Source: Muricoccus nepalensis
Lineage (GTDB): Bacteria; Pseudomonadota; Alphaproteobacteria; Acetobacterales; Acetobacteraceae
Assembly (NCBI RefSeq): GCF_006438825.1
Contig: NZ_RCZP01000042.1
Location: forward strand, 20,357-67,548
DNA: 47,192 nucleotides
Direction of reading: 5' to 3'
A model generated the notes under the pieces. It was not told the origin of the DNA and made no database searches. It was given only the letters and a program-made list of their open reading frames with translations. Numbering within the stretch: the first letter of the stretch is position 1; the number at the start of each line of letters is the position of its first letter. Both the position numbers and the translations under genes were made by a program. This document shows, one piece after another, positions 42,812-47,192 of this stretch.

Positions 42812-43243
42812 TCAGCGCATCCGATCGGCGAGCGCGGCCTTCACCGCCGGACTGGCCTGAAGAGCGCCGACAACGGCGAGAGAGGCGATGGTCGCGCGGG
42901 CGAGGTCGGGCGTGACGTCCGACGCGATGGTGACGAGCCCAAGCACCCGGATGTCGAGCGCTCCCCCCGCCGCCCGAACGCGCTCGAGTTCCTCGCGACT
43001 GTAGTGCCGCAGGCCGAGGTCAAGGCTCCTGCGGGCGACCGACTGCTTGGTGGCGTCGCTATGCCGCTCAATCTGGTTACGAATGGCGGTGCGGATGAAG
43101 TCGGTTCGATTGGCGTAAAAGCCGTCCTGAACCAGCAAATCCACATGCCCAAGATCGACATAGCCGAGATTGATGGTGATCTTCTCGGTGTCTCCGCCGG
43201 ACCGCGGTCGCAGCTCCTGTACGTTGTTAGCCACCAACACCAT
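42812..43243 (-). CDS. CopG-like ribbon-helix-helix regulator
   Basis: A 143-aa protein with a ribbon-helix-helix segment at about 20-58: EKITINLGYVDLGHVDLLVQ then DGFYANRTDFIRTAIRNQIE. The strand followed by two helices, with NRTDFIRTA, is typical of RHH DNA-binding proteins. The C-terminal half is helical, of unknown role. It precedes the esterase gene and may control it. The ATG at 43243 was chosen; a TTG at 43294 would add 17 residues and neither has a clear ribosome-binding site. Confidence 0.75.
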   Translation of the reverse strand: MVLVANNVQELRPRSGGDTEKITINLGYVDLGHVDLLVQDGFYANRTDFIRTAIRNQIERHSDATKQSVARRSLDLGLRHYSREELERVRAAGGALDIRVLGLVTIASDVTPDLARATIASLAVVGALQASPAVKAALADRMR

Positions 43244-43544
43244 CCCATCGCCATCCAGTGGGATGGTAAATGGGGGGCAGGTGCTGGGGTTCAATGGCTG
43301 AGGCCTTTGCTTTCGAAAACCGGCACAACCGCCCGGGCTGTCGTCAGATCAAGCCGCTCTTGTCCAGGGTCGCACCGAGACCGGCGAGATGGCCGGCCAT
43401 TCCATAGGCGCCGTCGGCAGGGAGCACACGCCCCCCGCCTCGCCGCAGGCGCAGGAGGCGCGCCTGGTGTTCCCGGAGGGCGCCCGCCCGGCATAGCCCA
43501 CCGCCTTTGCTGACCAGCCCCCACGGGGGGATCCAGCCGGATTT
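43244..43544. other. Intergenic region next to IS nest
   Basis: About 300 bp between the regulator start and the IS3 remnant. The bases just left of 43545 (GCCCCCACGGGGGGATCC region) probably belong to the 3' non-coding end of the IS3 element. The rest is GC-rich without a credible frame. The promoter for the regulator must lie here. Confidence 0.35.
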
Positions 43545-43771
43545 TCAATGGAGCATGGCCGCGGCCTGTCCTGAGTTGGTGAGTGGATGGCCTGTAGGCG
43601 ACGGCGGACGTGCTGGCAGGAGCACCTCTGGCGCGGGCGGTCGGTAGCGCAGCGAGGAGTGCGGGCGGACGGTGTTGTAGTGGCGACGCCACCCCTCGAT
43701 GAGGACCTTGGCTTCGGCCAGTGTGTTGAACACTTCGGCGTTGAGCAGCTCGTCGCGGAGCTTGCCGTTGA
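43545..43771 (-). pseudogene. IS3-family transposase, C-terminal part
   Basis: The minus strand encodes NGKLRDELLNAEVFNTLAEA and KVLIEGWRRHYNTVRPHSSL, then RYRPPAPEVLLP to a stop: the end of an IS3-family OrfB integrase core, including the last catalytic Glu in LRDE. It continues the gene fragment at 45139-45507; the IS110-family element separates them. Confidence 0.85.
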
Positions 43772-43852
43772 TGGGGTGGACGGCCCCCGCTCCTGACAGC
43801 GCGTGTTGTAAGGTGCTGCGGTCGTCCACCTCCACGGCAGGGAGCTGTCCAG

Positions 43853-44881
43853 ATGCAAGTTGCCACGATCGGGCTGGATCTCGCCAAGCACTGGTTTCAG
43901 GTTCACGGTGTCGATGCGGCAGGGGCTCCGGTCCACCGCAAGCGGTTGAAGCGCGCTGAGGTACTCGCTTTCTTCCAAGGCCTTGAGCCCTGCCTTGTCG
44001 GCATGGAGGCTTGTGCTTCCTCTCACTACTGGGCGCGTGAGATCGCGCGTTTTGGACACACCGTCCGGCTCATGCCGCCCGCTTACGTCAAGCCTTATGT
44101 CAAACGGGGCAAGAACGACGCGGCCGACGCAGAGGCCATCTGCGAGGCGGTGATGCGACCCACCATGCGCTTCGTGGCGGTCAAGACGGCGGAGCAGCAG
44201 GGTCTCCTTCTGCTCCATCGCGCTCGTCGGCTGCTGGTTCGCCAACGCACCATGACGGCGTGTGCCATCCGCTCCCATTTGGCTGAGTTTGGCTTCATCA
44301 CCGGCCAGGGCATCGGCCGCGTTGAGCCCCTCCTGGAGCGCTTGGCCGAGAAAGGGGCGGAGAGGCTACCGGGCGAGGTGCGCGACATCCTCCTCATGCT
44401 CGCGGCCGAGCTCGCCACCCTTGGGGAGCGCATTGCCCAGATCGAGGCTCGGATCGACGAACAACACCGTGCCAACCCGGTGAGCCGTTTGATCGCAACC
44501 ATACCGGGCATTGGTCCGATCACCGCCACGGCGATCGCAGCAACGGTCCCGGATGCCGCCGCCTTTCGCTCCGGCCGCGACTTTGCGGCCTGGCTCGGCT
44601 TGACCCCGCGCCAGAACTCGAGCGGTGGAAAGGACAGGTTGGGGAGTATCACCAAGCGCGGAGACACCTACCTCCGGCACTTGCTGTTCATCGGCGCCCG
44701 CAACGTGATCCGCTATCCCAAGGCCAGAGCAGCCGCCGGAGCTGCCTGGATCGAGGCGCTCGTGGCACGACGTTCAAAGACCGTCGCGGCCGTCGCGCTG
44801 GCCAACAAGATGGCGCGCATTGCCTGGGCCATGATGACCAGCGGGGAGGTCTACCGATCAGCGCGTGAGGCCACGGCCTGA
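43853..44881 (+). CDS. IS110-family transposase
   Basis: A 342-aa DEDD transposase. RuvC-like N-terminal domain: IGLDLAKHWFQVHGVD (first Asp), CLVGMEACASSHYWARE (Glu), and KRGKNDAADAEAICEA (Asp pair). The C-terminal transposase_20 region has IPGIGPITATAIAATVPD and FAAWLGLTPRQNSSGGKDRL with the catalytic-Ser area, then GDTYLRHLLFIGARNV. GGGAG lies eight bases before the ATG. Enzymes of this family recombine DNA guided by an element-encoded RNA. The frame is intact, so the element may be active. Confidence 0.93.
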   Translation: MQVATIGLDLAKHWFQVHGVDAAGAPVHRKRLKRAEVLAFFQGLEPCLVGMEACASSHYWAREIARFGHTVRLMPPAYVKPYVKRGKNDAADAEAICEAVMRPTMRFVAVKTAEQQGLLLLHRARRLLVRQRTMTACAIRSHLAEFGFITGQGIGRVEPLLERLAEKGAERLPGEVRDILLMLAAELATLGERIAQIEARIDEQHRANPVSRLIATIPGIGPITATAIAATVPDAAAFRSGRDFAAWLGLTPRQNSSGGKDRLGSITKRGDTYLRHLLFIGARNVIRYPKARAAAGAAWIEALVARRSKTVAAVALANKMARIAWAMMTSGEVYRSAREATA

Positions 44882-45117
44882 GGAGGGCTGCTGCCGAACC
44901 GGGCTCCAGACGTGCGAGGGCGATGACGACGTGATGGCGAACCGGCAGGGCCGGGGATTGGCAGAGCCAGCAGAGCTTTCGGAGCGCAAAGCCCGCCCCG
45001 TTGATTTGGCGCCGATCCGCGGACTCCATCAGGGCCAGCGGTCATGTGGGCCGCACCAACAGGCCGAATACATGAACGCACCCCACCGCCGCCAAACGCC
45101 AACATCCTTCTTGCACC
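44882..45117 (+). ncRNA. Candidate guide (seek/bridge) RNA region of IS1111-type element
   Basis: These 236 bp between the transposase stop and the right inverted repeat contain no supported gene. In IS1111-type elements the guide RNA is encoded in this position, downstream of the transposase. I infer its presence from element architecture only; I did not derive a fold or identify the target-matching loops. Confidence 0.35.
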
Positions 45118-45138
45118 GCGGGGGCCGTCCATACATGA

Positions 45139-45507
45139 AGCTTTCCACATAGCCTTCTCCCACGGGCTGCCAGGCTCGATGAACGCGGTCCTCGCGCCCA
45201 CGCCGATGATCCAGCTTTTAACGGCCGTGGCGGCGAACTCCGGCCCGTTGTCCGAACGAACATGGCCTGGCACGCCGCGCCGGATGAACAGGTCGGACAG
45301 CATGTCGATGATGTCGGCGGCCCTGAGCTGGCGACCCACTCGGATCGCCAGGCACTCGCGGGTGAACTCGTCCACGACATTCAGCATGCGGAACTTGCGC
45401 CCGTCCCGGGTGCGATCCTCGACGAAGTCATAGGCCCAGACGTGGTGCGGCCGCTCCGGCCGCAGCCGCACGCAGGAGCCGTCAGCCAGCCATAGCCGAC
45501 CACGTTT
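45139..45507 (-). pseudogene. IS3-family transposase, central part
   Basis: The minus strand encodes RGRLWLADGSCVRLRPERPH, WAYDFVEDRTRDGRKFRMLN, VVDEFTRECLAIRVGRQL and RRGVPGHVRSDNGPEFAA: the first two catalytic Asp regions of an IS3-family OrfB. It is cut by the IS110-family element at 45138, and a one-base deletion just before the junction (GAGAAGGC for GAGAA-C-GGC) shifts the frame, so the gene was dead or died independently. The 5' part and OrfA are missing. Confidence 0.85.
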
Positions 45508-45747
45508 AGGCTGCCGGGCGGGTGGCCCGTGCTAGCAGCTGGGCTTTGAGGAGCAGGAGATGGCTCGCCATGACCAGCCCGTCCGCCCGCCGCTCCAGCC
45601 GCGCGCCGCCACTGCTGTTCTCGATGGTGCCCACCAACTGGTCGGTGAGTGCCAGGATGGAGAGCGTGCCGAGGTCCACCCGCTAGTGGCGTACCGTCTC
45701 GAGCCGGAAGGTGAGCTGCCCTTCGAAACCCTTCACCCACAGTTTGG
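45506..45747 (-). pseudogene. scpA-like gene fragment with internal stop
   Basis: The minus strand reads LWVKGFEGQLTFRLETVRH, a TAG stop, then RVDLGTLSILALTDQLVGTI and ARLERRADGLVMASHLLLLK followed by AQLLARA. This follows the N-terminal pattern of the segregation/condensation protein ScpA (FEGPLD-LLE ... VDLG-ISILAL ... DWLVMA-LLLLKS-LL). The stop codon and truncation on both sides (IS3 fragment, IS110 fragment) make it a pseudogene. The assignment rests on motif memory. Confidence 0.5.
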
Positions 45748-45750
45748 GTG

Positions 45751-46036
45751 CTGAAAGACATCGAGATGATCGTTATGGAGGACAACCGCCGACGGTGCGC
45801 CCGCAATCCCAAAGCACGGGCCGCCATCGACGCGACGATGGTCGTCCTGCGGGCTCAGTTCTCCAGCCTTGGCGGCGACATGGAGGGAACTGCGCGCGGC
45901 GCACTCAAGAAGGTTGTCCTTGTCGCCTGCATCCGGCGTCTCCTGGGCATCCTCAACGCCATCGTCCGGACCAGCATGCCATGGCAAACCGCTTGATCAG
46001 TAAGACGGTCGCTCAGGTTACGCCACCTGTCCGGTC
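45751..46036 (+). pseudogene. IS110-family transposase C-terminal remnant, copy B
   Basis: This is the second copy of the repeat at 9937-10220. It holds an open frame to 45996 with RCARNPKARAAIDATMVVLR and LKKVVLVACIRRLLGILNAI and the end SMPWQTA, an IS110-type C-terminus. The transposase N-terminus is missing, as the scpA-like fragment abuts it. Without copy A's two-base deletion, its frame is intact but partial. Confidence 0.65.
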
Positions 46037-46124
46037 AACAGAGGGGCGTCACACGCGCTGGACGAGACTGCTCCTGCGATTGCTCTGCTTGTTTTCTGGC
46101 AGAACGGTAGGGCAGTAAGACTGC

Positions 46125-46733
46125 ATGGACAACAATTCGGCCCAGCCCACCGTTGGAAGAGGACGCGCGCGAAGCCTCGTCTTTCTCGGCGGCGATTCCT
46201 ACCCCGCCGACCGGCCGATGGAGAATGCCTTGCAGCACGGCCTGGCAGATCTTTGCGACCACTTCATCGGCCAGCAGGTGCTGCTGGATCAGTACCATAA
46301 CGGCCGGATGTCGCGGTTGCGCTCGGTGGGCCTCGCCGCGGCCTTAGCCGGCGACGGCCCGGTACCACCTGGACCGGTTGTGCTCGTCAGCCGCTCCTCT
46401 GGTTGCGTGCTGGCGACGCAGGCGGCAGCCAAAGAGGCTGGCCGCATCGCCGCCATCGTGTGCCTTGCCTATCCCTTCCGCCATCCTGAACGACCACCGG
46501 AGCCGGACCGATTCCTCCATCTCGCCCGCCTAACCGTTCCAACCCTCATCCTTCAGGGAACCAGGGACAACTACGGCGGCGCCGAGGTCACGAGGGATTA
46601 CTCCGTATCAAACGCTGTTACGTTCCAGGTCATCGACACGGACCACGAACTGAGGATGTCACCCGCAACTTGGAGCGAGGCGCTAACGACCATTCGCCAA
46701 TTTCTGCAAGGTGTTCTGCCTACTGGTGCCTGA
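46125..46733 (+). CDS. Alpha/beta-hydrolase-fold protein, KANL3/Tex30-like
   Basis: A 202-aa protein. SLVFLGGDSYPADRP opens the fold; VVLVSRSSGCVLATQAA is the nucleophile elbow (SRSSGC, where relatives have GRSSGG), followed by IVCLAYPFRHPERPPEPDRF, VPTLILQGTRDNYGG with the Asp, and VIDTDHELRM with the candidate His. This pattern (CLAYPFHPPG, LQGTRD) is that of the Tex30/KANL3-type alpha/beta hydrolases. The substrate is unknown. The ATG start is plausible though the ribosome-binding site is weak. Confidence 0.75.
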   Translation: MDNNSAQPTVGRGRARSLVFLGGDSYPADRPMENALQHGLADLCDHFIGQQVLLDQYHNGRMSRLRSVGLAAALAGDGPVPPGPVVLVSRSSGCVLATQAAAKEAGRIAAIVCLAYPFRHPERPPEPDRFLHLARLTVPTLILQGTRDNYGGAEVTRDYSVSNAVTFQVIDTDHELRMSPATWSEALTTIRQFLQGVLPTGA

Positions 46734-46783
46734 GGCGCTGGCCAGAGTTCTGGGCACTAACACCAGCAGCAAGGTGCTGAGTA

Positions 46784-46969
46784 TCAGGCCGTCAGCTTCA
46801 CCATCGACAGGTGGGGGCGGTAGACATAGCCGTCCTGATCCTTCACCTCGACGCGCACACCACGGACGGTGGGAACTGTCTTCACAACGGTGCCGCGGCG
46901 GGCGGTGGTAACGCCTGCACCTGTCGTCTTGAAGCGCACCTGCGCACCGCGCTTGAACTGATTTGCCAA
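46784..46969 (-). CDS. Small basic protein, probably SH3-like barrel
   Basis: A 61-aa protein: FKRGAQVRFKTTGAGVTTAR, RGTVVKTVPTVRGVRVEVKD, then GYVYRPHLSMVKL. It is strand-rich with regular turns, resembling small SH3- or KOW-like barrels; no named family is recognised. AGGAG lies seven bases before the ATG, a good ribosome-binding site. It converges with the hydrolase gene. Confidence 0.65.
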   Translation of the reverse strand: MANQFKRGAQVRFKTTGAGVTTARRGTVVKTVPTVRGVRVEVKDQDGYVYRPHLSMVKLTA

Positions 46970-47107
46970 GGTCTAGCTCCTGTTTGTGCGGGCACACATA
47001 GGCACGTGAACCCAGCATGACAAATCTCGATGCTCTCGCGCGGTGATTGCCAAGGTGTCTGGCGAGAAGACGCACGCGACTGTTCAGGCAGATGATGGGG
47101 AACAAAC

Positions 47108-47192
47108 GTACTCATCCGGTGAGTACCGCAGTTGACGATCAGGCGGCGGCGGCCAGCGCCAGATTGGATGGCTTCCAGTTCCAGGGCAGGAG
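47108..47192 (-). mobile_element. End of an IS66-family element (partial)
   Basis: The minus strand from the window edge encodes LLPWNWKPSNLALAAAA and a TGA at 47139-47141, the typical C-terminus of an IS66 TnpC transposase. About 30 bp beyond, GTACTCATCCGGTGAGTACC (from 47108) resembles an IS66 terminal repeat as I remember them. Only the last 17 codons are inside the window. Confidence 0.55.

Larger units (their letters stand above)
43772..45138. mobile_element. IS110-family element (IS1111 subgroup) inside IS3 transposase
   Basis: An element of about 1.37 kb carrying an intact transposase. Inverted repeats GGACGGCCCCCGC (43778-43790) and its complement (45118-45130) lie six to eight bases inside the ends, the subterminal placement known for IS1111-type elements. 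Both junctions show TGA (43769-43771 and 45136-45138), which rejoins the IS3 reading frame when one copy is kept. Only 62 bp precede the transposase but 236 bp follow it before the right repeat. Confidence 0.82.

Noticed and set aside
41393-43513. Plus-strand open frame of 706 codons opposite the esterase and CopG-like genes
   Set aside because: Its composition is shadow-like, and both minus-strand genes have clear motifs.
1-47192. CRISPR arrays, tRNA or rRNA genes
   Set aside because: No regularly spaced short repeats, tRNA-like cloverleaf or rRNA sequence was seen on reading the window.

Overview
The window is GC-rich chromosomal or large-plasmid DNA from an alphaproteobacterium. The best guess is Acetobacteraceae (Roseomonas-like). 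Supporting this: three HWE-family histidine kinases, a DUF6894 protein, an alphaproteobacterial LexA-type box (GAAC-N7-GAAC), DnaE2, a LigD/Ku NHEJ pair and a Roseomonas-style short NagA. This is inferred from protein families; no rRNA, tRNA or housekeeping marker is present to settle it.

Layout. 1-3035: a minus-strand DUF2786/metallohydrolase pair and a PAS-HWE kinase. 3492-9652: an error-prone polymerase gene (dnaE2) coupled to an 83-aa gene behind a perfect LexA-type box, with several small unknown genes. 9937-16444: an insertion-sequence-rich block (IS110 and IS5 scraps, complete IS6, IS1595 and IS5 elements) enclosing a short amino-sugar operon: nagB, nagA and an orphan solute-binding protein. 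16765-23304: a UAAP2/DUF1989 protein, an alpha/beta hydrolase, ku and ligD on the minus strand, and an FAD monooxygenase on the plus strand. 23440-27968: small genes, an RlpA-like protein and two convergent potassium channels. 28530-37194: a signalling cluster with an HWE kinase, a single-domain response regulator, a KaiC-like ATPase overlapping a hybrid kinase, a GAF-PAS-HWE kinase, and a Crp/Fnr regulator overlapping a 104-aa gene. 37220-38085: an IS5-family element needing a -1 frameshift. 38129-43243: DUF6894, an unknown gene, a strong hairpin, a membrane-anchored hydrolase, a CopG-like regulator and a PHB-depolymerase-type esterase. 43545-46036: an IS nest in which an IS110-family (IS1111-type) element has split an IS3 transposase, beside a broken scpA-like gene and a second copy of the IS110 scrap. 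The window ends with a Tex30-type hydrolase, a 61-aa gene and the edge of an IS66 element.

Common threads are DNA-damage tolerance and repair (LexA box, DnaE2, LigD, Ku), stress and light-type signalling (HWE kinases, KaiC-like ATPase) and heavy IS turnover. I see no clear new defence or biosynthetic system. The most unusual items are the LexA-box/83-aa/dnaE2 unit without imuA or imuB in this window, the IS1111-type element with its presumed guide-RNA region, the DUF2786-metallohydrolase pair, and several enzyme-fold proteins missing key catalytic residues.
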